Below, piece by piece: positions 40,362 to 48,641 of a stretch of DNA of 64,000 bases (position 1 is the first letter of the stretch; every line of letters starts with the position of its first letter). Below the pieces are notes generated by a model. That model worked only from the letters and a program-made list of their open reading frames with translations, ran no database searches and was not told the DNA's origin. Where the stretch lies: contig NZ_VIWT01000006.1 of assembly GCF_007829815.1 (NCBI RefSeq), forward strand, positions 310,001-374,000, given 5' to 3'. The DNA comes from Kitasatospora viridis. GTDB lineage: Bacteria > Actinomycetota > Actinomycetes > Streptomycetales > Streptomycetaceae. The position numbers were made by a program, and so were the translations under genes.

Positions 40362-41369
40362 GTGCCGATAGCCGATGAACCCCGCCCCCACCCCGCCGAG
40401 GAGCCGGAGGACGGGGCGTCAGACCCGTTCGAGCAGCCCGTTCTCGACGAGTCGTTCGTCCGGGGCGCCGCCGTGAAGGAGCCGGCGGCGCGCACCCGGA
40501 TGCTCTCGGCACGCTGGAAGGTGGCGCCTCCGGTGGATCCCGGGGGCCGCCGCTGGTCGCCGGAGCCGGCGCCCGTACCGTCGGCCGCCCGGCGGCGCCG
40601 GTCCGCGGTCCGGACCGCCGTGATCGCGGCGGTCGCCGCCGGCGGCACGCTGCTCGCCCTCGGCGTCGGACCGGGCAGCGCCCCACCGTCCAGCAGCCCG
40701 CTGGCCGTCAACCCGATGCGCACCCGGATGCCGGGCGTGCCCGGTGCGGCGACGGACGCCGCGCTGCCCGGCGGTGGTACCTCCGACGGCGGCGAGTGCG
40801 GGGCCAAGGGTTTCCACCACTTCGCACTGCCGGCCTCCCCGGAGCGCCCGATCGACCAGCCGGGCACCGTCGCGCACGGACCGCAGCTGGCGCTCGGCTC
40901 GTACGGGTTCGAGAAGGATTCGGCACAGGACACCGGGCACTTCGAGATCGGGCTGCTGCTCGCGGCGGGCCCGGCCGGGCGGTTGGCGCTGTCCGCGCCG
41001 CTCGGCCCGCAGGGCGTGGCCGTGGAGATCGAGGGCCCGGACGGCCTGGTCGGCGGTGCGTACGGCCTGCCGGTCACCGTGGACGACAGCATGCCCCGGA
41101 CCCCGGCGGGCGGGATCGTGCTCGACAGCCGCGGCGACGGGGAGGCGCAGCTGGTGCTCCCGAGCCAGGCGATGTGCCCCGGCGTGGATCCCGAGGCGGT
41201 CGACCCGCTGCTCCTCGCGCCGGTCGACACCAGGAACACCGTCACCGGCCAGCCGCCCTACCGGCTCACCGTCTCCCTCTCCGACCCGGCGGTCGGCGCC
41301 TCGCGCCGCGCGGTCGGCTCGCCGGACACCGGGGACGTGCTGAGCGCCGACAACTCCGTGCCGCAGTAG
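40362..41369 (+). CDS. Hypothetical single-pass membrane/secreted protein
   Basis: 335 residues from a GTG without a ribosome binding site; ATACTG lies 7 bases upstream, so it may be leaderless. The first 75 residues are cytosolic and Pro/Arg-rich, then one membrane helix TAVIAAVAAGGTLLALGVG near residue 90. The rest is extracellular with a linker and a beta-rich domain (HFALPASPE... ALGSYGFEKDSAQDTGHFEIGLLLAAGPAG). It resembles streptomycete proteins of unknown role divergent from FHA genes, so it may be a partner of the FHA protein; that is only inference. Confidence 0.65.
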   Translation: MPIADEPRPHPAEEPEDGASDPFEQPVLDESFVRGAAVKEPAARTRMLSARWKVAPPVDPGGRRWSPEPAPVPSAARRRRSAVRTAVIAAVAAGGTLLALGVGPGSAPPSSSPLAVNPMRTRMPGVPGAATDAALPGGGTSDGGECGAKGFHHFALPASPERPIDQPGTVAHGPQLALGSYGFEKDSAQDTGHFEIGLLLAAGPAGRLALSAPLGPQGVAVEIEGPDGLVGGAYGLPVTVDDSMPRTPAGGIVLDSRGDGEAQLVLPSQAMCPGVDPEAVDPLLLAPVDTRNTVTGQPPYRLTVSLSDPAVGASRRAVGSPDTGDVLSADNSVPQ

Positions 41370-41381
41370 CCGCACGCGCCG

Positions 41382-41846
41382 TCAGGAGCCCGCGACGGCG
41401 CGGCGCAGATGGTGCGTCAGGTCACCGGTGAGGGTGATCCGGACCTGGCGCGCGGCGAAGCGCCAGCGGCCGTCGGCGCGCTCGAAGCGGTCGTGGTAGC
41501 GGCCGGCCGCGACGGGTTGCAGCGGCAGCTCGGGCGGGACGGCCTGGAACACGGTGACGTAGGAGCGGGCGAGCGCCGTGCCGGCCGGTTCGTCCACCTC
41601 GACGGCGAGGTTGGTGGTGACGTGGTGGGTGCGCGGGGTGCCGTCGGGGTGGACGATCAGGGTGTCCCGGAACATCCGCTCGATCGCGTCGCGCCCGCGC
41701 ACCGGCTCGCCGCTGCCGGTGAAGACGGCGTCGGCGAGCAGCAGGCCCAGGCCCGCGAAGTCGCCGTCGTCGACGAGTTCGGCGTAACGCGCGATCAGGT
41801 TCGCGATCTGCTGGTGGCTTGACGTCGGATCAGCTGGAGCGGGCAT
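41382..41846 (-). CDS. SnoaL-like (NTF2-fold) protein
   Basis: 154 residues. The cone-shaped NTF2 fold is clear: HQQIANLIARYAELVDDGDFAGLGLLLADAVF, VRGRDAIERMFRDTL, THHVTTNLAVEVDE, SYVTVFQAV and GRYHDRFERADGRWRFAARQVRI. Members act as isomerases, cyclases or dehydratases, or bind ligands; the His and Asp positions of polyketide cyclases are partly kept (HHVTTN, YHDRFE). Codes alone, no polyketide genes nearby. Its stop reads TGACGG and is convergent with the gene before. Confidence 0.85.
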   Translation of the reverse strand: MPAPADPTSSHQQIANLIARYAELVDDGDFAGLGLLLADAVFTGSGEPVRGRDAIERMFRDTLIVHPDGTPRTHHVTTNLAVEVDEPAGTALARSYVTVFQAVPPELPLQPVAAGRYHDRFERADGRWRFAARQVRITLTGDLTHHLRRAVAGS

Positions 41847-41867
41847 GGGATCATTATCGCGGTGGAA

Positions 41868-42407
41868 TCAGTCCTGGTCGGCCCGGGAGAGCGCGTCGGT
41901 GATCAGGCGGGTGGCGAAGTCGTGGTCGTCGCCGGCCAGTCGGTTGATGTGGTCGGCCAGCAGCACGGCGGTGGCCTCCAGCGGGGTCATCTCGGCGCCG
42001 GTCCACTCGCCGTACTGGGCCCGCCACAGGTTGGGGCTCAGCCCGGTGCCCGCCGCGACGACCAGGCCGGTCATGGTGGGGATGACCTCGGGGCGGAAGG
42101 ACATCGGCATCATCCGCATGCTGGCCACCAGGCTGGGGACCACGTGCGCGATGACGTCCTCGTCCTGCTCCTCGCAGGCCGCCCGCAGCCAGGACATGAA
42201 CATGTAGATCAGCGTGCACGCGCCGTCCACCAGTGCCTCGACGCCGCCGGGGCCGAGCGAGGCGGTCAACTGGTTGACCATCTGCTCCTGTTCGGGATCG
42301 GGACCGCTCCGGCCGTTGTAGACGGCCTTGAGCTGGGAGTCGATCACCAGGAGCGCCGCGTCGATGTCGCCGACGGGAGCGTACTCGGGGTCACAGGGCG
42401 ATGACAC
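41868..42407 (-). CDS. Hypothetical helical protein
   Basis: 179 residues from a GTG with AGGAGGAATCC directly upstream, preferred to an ATG at 42446. All-helical, with LVIDSQLKAVYN, VEALVDGACTLIYMFMSWLRAACEEQDEDVIAHVVPSL and LEATAVLLADHINRLAGDDHDFATRLITDALSR. No cofactor motif or signal peptide. The stop lies 21 bases from the SnoaL-like gene start, so the two are probably co-transcribed. Function unknown. Confidence 0.65.
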   Translation of the reverse strand: MSSPCDPEYAPVGDIDAALLVIDSQLKAVYNGRSGPDPEQEQMVNQLTASLGPGGVEALVDGACTLIYMFMSWLRAACEEQDEDVIAHVVPSLVASMRMMPMSFRPEVIPTMTGLVVAAGTGLSPNLWRAQYGEWTGAEMTPLEATAVLLADHINRLAGDDHDFATRLITDALSRADQD

Positions 42408-42576
42408 GGATTCCTCCTCGGATGACCGCAGTGGGTAGCGCGGCATGTTCGTAGCGTAGACCGGCGTCCGGACGGGATCCGGGGAATCCCGAGGGAGGGT
42501 GGTGCGGTGATCGCGGCGCGCCCCCGGGGTGGTCGGGCGCCCTCTGGGGGCAAGGGGTCTATACGATCATGTGCTC

Positions 42577-43272
42577 ATGGAGACGAAGACAGGGATCGAG
42601 ACGGTCGCCGTACCGGCGGGGCGGGTGACGCTGTCGGACCGGCGGACGGAACGCAGTTGGGCGGTCGAGCTCGCGCCGTACCGGCTGGGGGCGTTCCAGG
42701 TCACCGCCGGCCTGTACGCGCGGGTGACCGGTGCGGGCGCGGCCGCCGAGGAGCAGTCGCCCGCCGTGGGCGTCTCCTGGTGGGACGCCGTCCGGTTCTG
42801 CAACGCGCTCTCGCGGAGCGAGGGGCTGGCACCCGCCTACCAGCTCGCCGACGGGGACGAGTTGGGGGAAGAGGACGAGGAGGGCCGCGCGATCGCCTGG
42901 GACCGGTCCGCCGACGGGTACCGGCTGCCGACCGAGGCCGAGTGGGAACACGCCTGCCGGGCCGGCACCACGGGACCGCGGTACGGCTCGCTCGACGAGA
43001 TCGCCTGGTTCCGCGACAACTCGGCGGAGCGCGTCCACCGGGTGGGCGGCCGGCAGCCGAACCCCTGGGGGCTGTACGACACGCTCGGCAACGCCTGGGA
43101 GTGGTGCTGGGACGTCTACGACGCCGAGGTCTACGGCAGTTACCGGGTGCTGCGCGGCGGCGGCTGGTTCGACGAGCACTGGAGCTGCCGGGCCTCGGTG
43201 CGGCGCCGCAGCCACCCGACCTTCCGGGTCGACGACGTGGGCTTCCGGATCGCCCGCTCCGTCGCGGACTGA
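42577..43272 (+). CDS. SUMF1/FGE-sulfatase-domain protein, catalytic Cys pair incomplete
   Basis: 231 residues from the ATG, with TATACG 12 bases upstream. The formylglycine-generating fold is plain: VGVSWWDAVRFCNALS, YRLPTEAEWEHACRAGTT, QPNPWGLYDTLGNAWEWCWDVY and VLRGGGWFDEHWSCRASVRRRSHPTFRVDDVGFRIAR. True FGE enzymes need two cysteines near this last block; only one (WSC) is seen, so it is unlikely to oxidise sulfatases and is better viewed as an SUMF1-type enzyme of unknown substrate. No sulfatase gene nearby. Stop lies in a CTGACGGTCCGTCAG palindrome. Confidence 0.88.
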   Translation: METKTGIETVAVPAGRVTLSDRRTERSWAVELAPYRLGAFQVTAGLYARVTGAGAAAEEQSPAVGVSWWDAVRFCNALSRSEGLAPAYQLADGDELGEEDEEGRAIAWDRSADGYRLPTEAEWEHACRAGTTGPRYGSLDEIAWFRDNSAERVHRVGGRQPNPWGLYDTLGNAWEWCWDVYDAEVYGSYRVLRGGGWFDEHWSCRASVRRRSHPTFRVDDVGFRIARSVAD

Positions 43273-43300
43273 CGGTCCGTCAGAAGCTGACGGTCGGTCA
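43269..43300. repeat. Double CTGACGG palindrome joining two convergent stop codons
   Basis: CTGACGGTCCGTCAG (43269-43283) contains the SUMF1-gene TGA; CTGACGGTCGGTCAG (43286-43300) contains the stop of the SpoIIE fusion gene on the other strand. Both stops are thus built into two near-identical palindromes 2 bases apart. Possible bidirectional terminator. Confidence 0.8.
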
Positions 43301-45124
43301 GGGTAGCGCCTGTTCCGCCCAGATCACCTTGCCGCCGTCGGTGTAGCGGGTGCCCCAGCGCTGGGCCAGCTGCGCGACCAGGAAGAGCCCGCGCCCGCCC
43401 TCGTCGGTGGCCGAGGCGAGCCGGATCCGCGGCGAGGTGCTGCTGGCGTCGGCCACCTCGCAGATCAGCGAGCTGCCGCGGACCAGGCGCACCCGGATCG
43501 GCCCGGCGGCGTGCCGGATGGCGTTGGTGACCAGCTCGCTGAGGATCAGTTCGGTGCCGAGCTCCAGCGCCTCCAGGCCCCAGTCGCGCAGCCGGGCGGT
43601 GGCGGTGCGGCGGCTCGCCGCCACGGCGGCGGGGTCGGCCGGCACCGCCCACTCGGCGATCCGGTCGGCGGGCAGCGCCCGGGTCCGGGCGACCAGCAGG
43701 GCGATGTCGTCCGTCGGCTTGGGCGGCAGCATCGCGTCGAGCACGGCCCGGCAGGTCTGCTCAGGGGAGCGCCCGGGGTGGGCGAGCGCCGTGCGCAGGC
43801 GGTCCAGGCCGACGTCGATGTCGGTGGTCCGCGACTCGACCAGGCCGTCCGTGTAGAGCACCAGTTGGCTGCCCTCCGGGACCTCCAGCTCGACCGTGGT
43901 GAACGGCAGGCCGCGCAGGCCCAGCGGCGGACCGACGGGGGTGTCGGGGATCTCCACCGTGCCGTCGGGGTGGACCAGCACGGCCGGCAGGTGCCCGGCG
44001 CGGGCCAGTTGGCAGCGCCGGGTGGCCGGGTCGTAGATCGCGTAGAGGCAGGTGGCGCCGATGATGGCGTCCTCCCGGCCGCCGGCCGCCTCCTCCTGGT
44101 CGATCCGGCTGACCACCTCGTCGAGCTGGGTGAGCAGTTCGTCCGGCTCCAGGTCGAGCATCGCGAAGTTGTGCACGGCGGTGCGCAGCCGGCCCATGGT
44201 CGCGGCGGCGTGCAGGCCGTGGCCGACCACGTCGCCGACCACCAGGGCGACCCGGGCGCCGGAGAGCGGGATCACGTCGAACCAGTCGCCGCCGACCCCG
44301 GCGTGCGCGGGCAGGTAGCGGTAGGCGGCCTCGACCGCGTCCTGCACCGGCAGGCCGCGCGGCAACAGGCTGCGCTGGAGCGTCACGGCGAGTGGGTGGC
44401 CACCGGTGACGGCGGCGGCGATCTGCTCCTGGCTGGTGTACTTCGCCTCGAACAGCCCGTTGTTGCGGCCCAGGCGGAGCACGGCGATCCGGTCGGCGAC
44501 GGCCTGCACGTCGTCCAGGTTGTGGCTGATCACGATCACCGCGTGGCCCTGGTCGCGCAGCCGCCGGATCAGGTCGAGCACGTGCGAGCTCTGCTCCAGG
44601 CCGAGGGCGGCGGTCGGCTCGTCGAGGACCACCAGCTGCGGCCGGCCGATCAGCGAGCGGGCGATCGCCACCGACTGGCGCTGACCGCCGGAGAGCGACT
44701 GCACCGGGACCCGCACGCTGGGCAGCCGGATGGACAGTTGGGCGAGCAGTGCGAGGGATCGTTTCTCCATCTCGATCTCGCGCAGCATGCCGAACCGGCG
44801 CAGCTCGCGGCCCAGGAACAGGTTGGCGACCACGTCGAGCCCGTCGCACAGCGCGAGGTCCTGGTGGACGGTGGCGATGCCCAGGCGCTGGGCGTCCAGC
44901 GGCCGGCGCAGGTCCACCGGGAGGCCCTGCCACTCGATCACCCCGGAGTCCGGCGGGCTGACCCCGGCGATGGCCTCGATCAGGGTGGTCTTGCCCGCGC
45001 CGTTGTCGCCGACCAGCCCGAGCACCTCGCCGCGGTCCACCCGCAGGTCCACCGTGCTGAGGGCCTGGACGGTGCCGTACCGCTTGGAGATCCCTCGCAG
45101 GTTCAGCAGCGGCACGCGGGGCAA
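43298..45124 (-). CDS. Fusion: sugar-ABC ATPase + SpoIIE/PP2C phosphatase + HATPase_c
   Basis: 608 residues in one frame; TTG start at 45124 is 5 bases after GGAGG, with GTG codons at 45130 and 45115 as options. Residues 5-240 are one half of an RbsA/XylG-like ABC ATPase: Walker A GDNGAGKTT (39-47), Q-loop HQD, signature LSGGQRQ (144-150), Walker B LVVLDEP, H-switch ISHN (200) and the family tail AVTGG. The PP2C/SpoIIE domain then begins with only about ten intervening residues (TLQRSLLPRGL, GVGGDWFD near 280, VVGDVVGHG near 298, LVLYTDGLVE). Residues 510-608 are an RsbW-like HATPase (ELILSELVTNAIRHA, DEGGRGLFLV). It should dephosphorylate an anti-anti-sigma factor in response to ATPase state; the partner permease is unknown. 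Confidence 0.9.
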   Translation of the reverse strand: MPRVPLLNLRGISKRYGTVQALSTVDLRVDRGEVLGLVGDNGAGKTTLIEAIAGVSPPDSGVIEWQGLPVDLRRPLDAQRLGIATVHQDLALCDGLDVVANLFLGRELRRFGMLREIEMEKRSLALLAQLSIRLPSVRVPVQSLSGGQRQSVAIARSLIGRPQLVVLDEPTAALGLEQSSHVLDLIRRLRDQGHAVIVISHNLDDVQAVADRIAVLRLGRNNGLFEAKYTSQEQIAAAVTGGHPLAVTLQRSLLPRGLPVQDAVEAAYRYLPAHAGVGGDWFDVIPLSGARVALVVGDVVGHGLHAAATMGRLRTAVHNFAMLDLEPDELLTQLDEVVSRIDQEEAAGGREDAIIGATCLYAIYDPATRRCQLARAGHLPAVLVHPDGTVEIPDTPVGPPLGLRGLPFTTVELEVPEGSQLVLYTDGLVESRTTDIDVGLDRLRTALAHPGRSPEQTCRAVLDAMLPPKPTDDIALLVARTRALPADRIAEWAVPADPAAVAASRRTATARLRDWGLEALELGTELILSELVTNAIRHAAGPIRVRLVRGSSLICEVADASSTSPRIRLASATDEGGRGLFLVAQLAQRWGTRYTDGGKVIWAEQALP

Positions 45125-45208
45125 GGCCACCTCCAGTCTGCACGGTCCGTCAGGTGCCGCCGGGCGGTCGCCCGGTGCGGGGGCCCGCCCAGGTGGAAAC
45201 GGAACGCG

Positions 45209-45248
45209 GGCTTCCCAGACTGGCGCCCGGCGGCCGGGCCGGGAAGCC
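45209..45248. terminator. Two-tier hairpin after the methyltransferase gene
   Basis: Outer arms GGCTTCCC (45209-45216) and GGGAAGCC (45241-45248); inner arms GCCCGGC (45225-45231) and GCCGGGC (45233-45239). It lies downstream of the methyltransferase stop (45302) and upstream of the fusion gene start, on the same strand. Confidence 0.55.
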
Positions 45249-45301
45249 GACACACGGGCGGGTGACCCGTCTGGCGGTGCCCGGCCCGCCGCCCGGCCGG
45301 A

Positions 45302-46048
45302 TCAGGCCCGGCAGCGCAACATCTCCAGCGGCGGGTGGGCGAGCAGGTCGGCCCAGAACTCCTCGCCGTACTCTCGGATGCCGTCCTGCGACACGTGCAG
45401 CGGCACCCACTCCAGCTCGCTGAACCCGGCCGCGCCCAGCGCCTGCTCGTAGACCTCGCGGCGCAGGGCGGTGCCCAGGATGGAGATCGGCTGCGGCTCC
45501 AGCAGGGCCGTGACCCGGGCCCGCAGTCCGATCTCGGTCACCTCGCCGGTCGGCTCGCAGCGGAACCCGTAGTTCTCCAGCGAGTCGCAGTCGAACTGGT
45601 AGTCGGGACCCTGGGCGAAGACGAAGAACTCCCCGCCCGGCACCATGCTGCGGTGGATGTTGCGACACATCCGGTCCAGCTCGGCGCGGTCCTGCGCGTA
45701 GTTGAGGCACTGCACGGCCAGCGCCACGTCGTACTGCCGGTCGAGCTCCCGCAGCTCGGCCACGTCGCCGACCTCGTAGTCGATGCCCAGCGGCTCGCGC
45801 TCGTCCAGGGCGCGGGCGGCGGCGATCATCTCGCCGGAGATGTCCACCCCGAACACCTGCGCGGCGCCGCGCCGCTTGAACTCCCGGCTGTAGAAGCCGG
45901 TGCCGCAGGCCAGGTCGAGGATCGACTTCCCGGTCACGTCCCCGACCATGCCGATGAAGCTCGGCACCTCCCCGTACCGGATCAACGGCAGGGCCTTGAA
46001 CCCCTCGAACGCCTCACCGATGCCGTCGTACTGCTGCTGCACGCTCAC
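45302..46048 (-). CDS. Class I SAM-dependent methyltransferase
   Basis: 248 residues from a GTG after GGAGGGG. SAM motif I is SILDLACGTGFYSREFKRRG near residue 40; then VFGVDISGEMI (acidic loop), YEVGDVAEL (motif II) and YDVALAVQCLNYAQDRAEL (motif IV). The C-terminal part (PLHVSQDGIREYGEEFWADLL) is typical of the UbiE/Coq5-like toxoflavin methyltransferase group. The substrate is a small molecule; no cluster partner identifies it. It stands apart from the SpoIIE fusion gene by the hairpin described above. Confidence 0.9.
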   Translation of the reverse strand: MSVQQQYDGIGEAFEGFKALPLIRYGEVPSFIGMVGDVTGKSILDLACGTGFYSREFKRRGAAQVFGVDISGEMIAAARALDEREPLGIDYEVGDVAELRELDRQYDVALAVQCLNYAQDRAELDRMCRNIHRSMVPGGEFFVFAQGPDYQFDCDSLENYGFRCEPTGEVTEIGLRARVTALLEPQPISILGTALRREVYEQALGAAGFSELEWVPLHVSQDGIREYGEEFWADLLAHPPLEMLRCRA

Positions 46049-46232
46049 GTGCCGCCCCCTCCTGCGATTCCTGCGACGCGGATGTCCCGGTCGTGCCGGA
46101 AAGTCTGCTCCGCGGGCTCGGGCGGGTCGTACTGGCAGATGACACAAAGAAGTTGACCCGGCGTGGGATAGCCGGAGGCGTGTCGTCCGGTTCGACTAGA
46201 CTGGTACCTTCGTATCCGAACAGGAGAGAGCC

Positions 46233-46667
46233 GTGTCGACCGAGCCCGTCCGCCGCGAGTCCCACCCCCGCGACCTGCGCGCGCCGGTGGAGCTGCTCCA
46301 CCTGGCCGACCGGGAGAACAGCGTCGTGATCAGGATCCTGGGCCGGCACTCGGCCCAGGAGCTGGACGGCGAGGTCGTCATCGCGAGCACCTTCTGCAAC
46401 GGGCGGCTCCCGCTGCGCCTGTCGGCCCGGGACCTCGACGACTGGGCGCGGGCGCTGGACGAGCTGGCCCGCGGCCGCGATGTCTGCTGGCTGACCGACC
46501 TGCGCAACCCCGAGATCGGCGTCGAGTTCGACACCCAGTTCGCGGTCCCGCTGGTCACCGTGGAGGACGTCCGGGGGTCGGGCACGGCGATGGCCGTGCC
46601 CGTGGAGCTGCCGGAGGGCTGGATCGACGAGCAGCGCCGACGCCTCGACGGCGTGCGGCGGCTGTAG
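46233..46667 (+). CDS. Small conserved hypothetical protein (DUF5959-like)
   Basis: 144 residues, GTG after AGGAGAGAG. Beta-rich: LLHLADRENSVVIRILGRHS, ELDGEVVIASTFCNGRLPLRLSARDLDDWARALDELARGRDVCWLTDLRNPEIGVEF, then VPVELPEGWIDEQRRRLDGVRRL. The overall layout recalls a streptomycete family annotated DUF5959, but the assignment is tentative. TAGACT at 46197-46202 is a reasonable -10. The stop is 20 bases from the convergent lipoprotein gene. Function unknown. Confidence 0.65.
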   Translation: MSTEPVRRESHPRDLRAPVELLHLADRENSVVIRILGRHSAQELDGEVVIASTFCNGRLPLRLSARDLDDWARALDELARGRDVCWLTDLRNPEIGVEFDTQFAVPLVTVEDVRGSGTAMAVPVELPEGWIDEQRRRLDGVRRL

Positions 46668-46686
46668 TCGCAGCGCGAGGCGGACC

Positions 46687-47415
46687 TCAGGCGTGCGGGA
46701 CGCCGTCCAGGTCCATCGGATCGACCGTCAGATCGGTCGAGGTGAGCATGATCGAGTGGTCGGAGCCCGCCGGCGCGTCCAGCATGTCGATGGCGGCGAC
46801 CAGCGGCTGGGTCTCGTCCGGCGGGATGACCTGGACCTTGACGGCGCGCGGGTAGCCGGCGCTCGCGCTCGCCGGCTTGGTGTCGAACTCGACGTAGGCG
46901 GCGCTGGCGGTCTGCTGCGACGGATCGGTGCTGGTCCAGGGGACGAGCGTCTGCACGGCCGCCTTGCCGCTCGGCAGGGAGGCGGTGCTGCGGGTGTCCT
47001 TCATGCCCAGCGGCTTGCCGTCCTGGTCGAGCAGTTCCACGCCCGGGTAGCCGTAGATGGTGCAGGTGCGCTTGGAGGCGTTGACCAGCTCGATGTAGAA
47101 GTCGCCCTTGGTCGGCCGGCTGCCGTCCTGCGGGCCCATGTAGACGTTCAGCTTGAGGTCGCCGCTGTGGCAGCGGTCGCCCGCGGGCGTGCCCTGGACC
47201 GGGGCGGCACCGGTGGGTGCGGCGGGCGTCGTCGCCGTCGCGGTGCCCCCGCCCGCCGGGGGCGCCAGCGGCGTCCCGGCCGGCGCGACGGAGGCGGGCG
47301 CCGCCGCGGTGCGGGCCGGCGCGGGGGAGGCGGTGGTGGAGCCGCCGCACGCGGTGAGGGTCAGTCCGGTCGTCACGGTGGCCGCCAGCGCGGTCACCAG
47401 CCGATTGATGCGCAT
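46687..47415 (-). CDS. DUF4232-type secreted lipoprotein
   Basis: 242 residues. Signal and lipobox LTAC (near residue 22), a Pro/Ala/Thr linker of 60 residues, then the DUF4232 domain: DLKLNVYMGPQDGSRPTKGDFYIELVNASKRTCTIYGYPGVELLDQDGKPLG, with the conserved C..C and YPGV signature, and AAYVEFDTKP further on. Surface-anchored in the cell envelope; the biological role of the family is not known. Divergent from the aldo/keto reductase gene. Confidence 0.88.
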   Translation of the reverse strand: MRINRLVTALAATVTTGLTLTACGGSTTASPAPARTAAAPASVAPAGTPLAPPAGGGTATATTPAAPTGAAPVQGTPAGDRCHSGDLKLNVYMGPQDGSRPTKGDFYIELVNASKRTCTIYGYPGVELLDQDGKPLGMKDTRSTASLPSGKAAVQTLVPWTSTDPSQQTASAAYVEFDTKPASASAGYPRAVKVQVIPPDETQPLVAAIDMLDAPAGSDHSIMLTSTDLTVDPMDLDGVPHA

Positions 47416-47547
47416 CAGTCTCTACCGTCCCAGGGCCTGCGTCGTTGCTGTCATCGGGTCTCAGAGAGCTGGACGCCCCGCCGACGCGTCCGGTTGCCGC
47501 GTCGTGACGGGTCATCGGATGACGGCGCGACAGTAGGATCACGTGTC

Positions 47548-48537
47548 ATGCCTGCTGAACACGTCGAGCACGTCGCACCCGTTGAGCCCGTCCGCCGGTT
47601 CGGCCTGGGCACGGCGGCCTCCGGGCGGCCCGGGTACATCAACCTGGGGCGCGAGCTCGACCTGCCGGCCGACCGCACGGTCGAGGCGATGCGCGAGCGG
47701 ACCCACGAACTGCTCGACACCGCCTACGCGGCCGGCGTGCGCTACTTCGACACCGCCCGCTCCTACGGCCGCGCCGAGGAGTTCCTGGGCGAGTGGCTGG
47801 CCGGGCGGCCGTTCACCGATGTCACGGTGGGCAGCAAGTGGGGCTACACCTACACCGCCGACTGGCGGACCTCCGGCGTGCCCGCGCACGAGGTCAAGGA
47901 GCACTCCGTCGCGGTGTTCGACCGTCAGGTCCGGGAGACCCGGGCGCTGCTGGGCCGCCACCTGGACCTCTACCTGGTGCACTCCGTCACCCCGGACAGC
48001 CCGGCGCTGACCGACCCCGCGCTGCACGCCCGGCTGGCCGGGCTGGCCGCCGAGGGCGTCCGGGTCGGCCTGTCCACCAGCGGCCCGGCGCAGGCCCGGG
48101 CGATCCGTGCGGCGCTCGGCGTGACGGTCGACGGGCGGCCGCTGTTCAGCGCCGTCCAGGCCACCTGGAACCTGCTGGAGACCTCCGCCGCCCCGGCCCT
48201 GGCCGAGGCGCACGCGGCCGGCTGGCGGGTGGTGGTGAAGGAGGCGATGGCCAACGGGCGCCTCGCCGACCGCAACGCCACCGGCCCCGACACCGCCGCC
48301 CTGCGCGCGCTGGCCGCCCGCACCGGGCACTCCTGCGACGCGCTCGCGCTGGCCGCGGCCGCCGCCCGGCCGTGGGCGGACACCGTGCTCTCCGGCGCCG
48401 CGACCCCGCGCCAGCTGGCCTCCAACCTGACCGCCGCCGAGGTCGGCCTGACCGGCGAGCAGGCCGCCGGGCTGGCGGCGATGACCGAGCCGGCCGAGCA
48501 GTACTGGCGCACCCGCGCCGCGCTGCCCTGGGGCTGA
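47548..48537 (+). CDS. Aldo/keto reductase family enzyme
   Basis: 329 residues. Barrel pattern with ARSYGRAEEFLGEWLAG (Tyr of the tetrad), VTVGSKWGYTYTADW (Lys), DLYLVHSVTPDSP (His region), LSTSGPAQARAIRAAL and VLSGAATPRQLASNL (NADPH loop). The N-terminal RFGLGTAASGRPGYINLG is a little different from standard members. The ATG at 47548 lacks a ribosome binding site; TAGGAT eight bases upstream gives a leaderless transcript. NADPH-dependent aldehyde or ketone reduction; substrate unknown. It precedes the XRE-NB-ARC regulator by 104 bases. Confidence 0.9.
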   Translation: MPAEHVEHVAPVEPVRRFGLGTAASGRPGYINLGRELDLPADRTVEAMRERTHELLDTAYAAGVRYFDTARSYGRAEEFLGEWLAGRPFTDVTVGSKWGYTYTADWRTSGVPAHEVKEHSVAVFDRQVRETRALLGRHLDLYLVHSVTPDSPALTDPALHARLAGLAAEGVRVGLSTSGPAQARAIRAALGVTVDGRPLFSAVQATWNLLETSAAPALAEAHAAGWRVVVKEAMANGRLADRNATGPDTAALRALAARTGHSCDALALAAAAARPWADTVLSGAATPRQLASNLTAAEVGLTGEQAAGLAAMTEPAEQYWRTRAALPWG

Positions 48538-48641
48538 GCGCCGTCGGACCCGTGTGTGACACTGGCTCACACCGCGGCCACGGGGGCCGCGTTGCGGGGC
48601 GGCGGCACGCGGCCGGCGGCACCTGATCCGGGGGGATCACC

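Noticed and set aside
40362..41369. Protein at 40362 as an anti-sigma factor (single TM, extracytoplasmic domain)
   Set aside because: No zinc-binding anti-sigma motif in the cytosolic part and no sigma-factor gene adjacent.
45125..45253. Longer N-terminus for the ABC-SpoIIE fusion (start at 45253)
   Set aside because: The extra 43 codons are Pro/Arg-rich, resemble no ABC leader, and cover a CTGACGGACCGT element and a GGAGG that serves the TTG at 45124.
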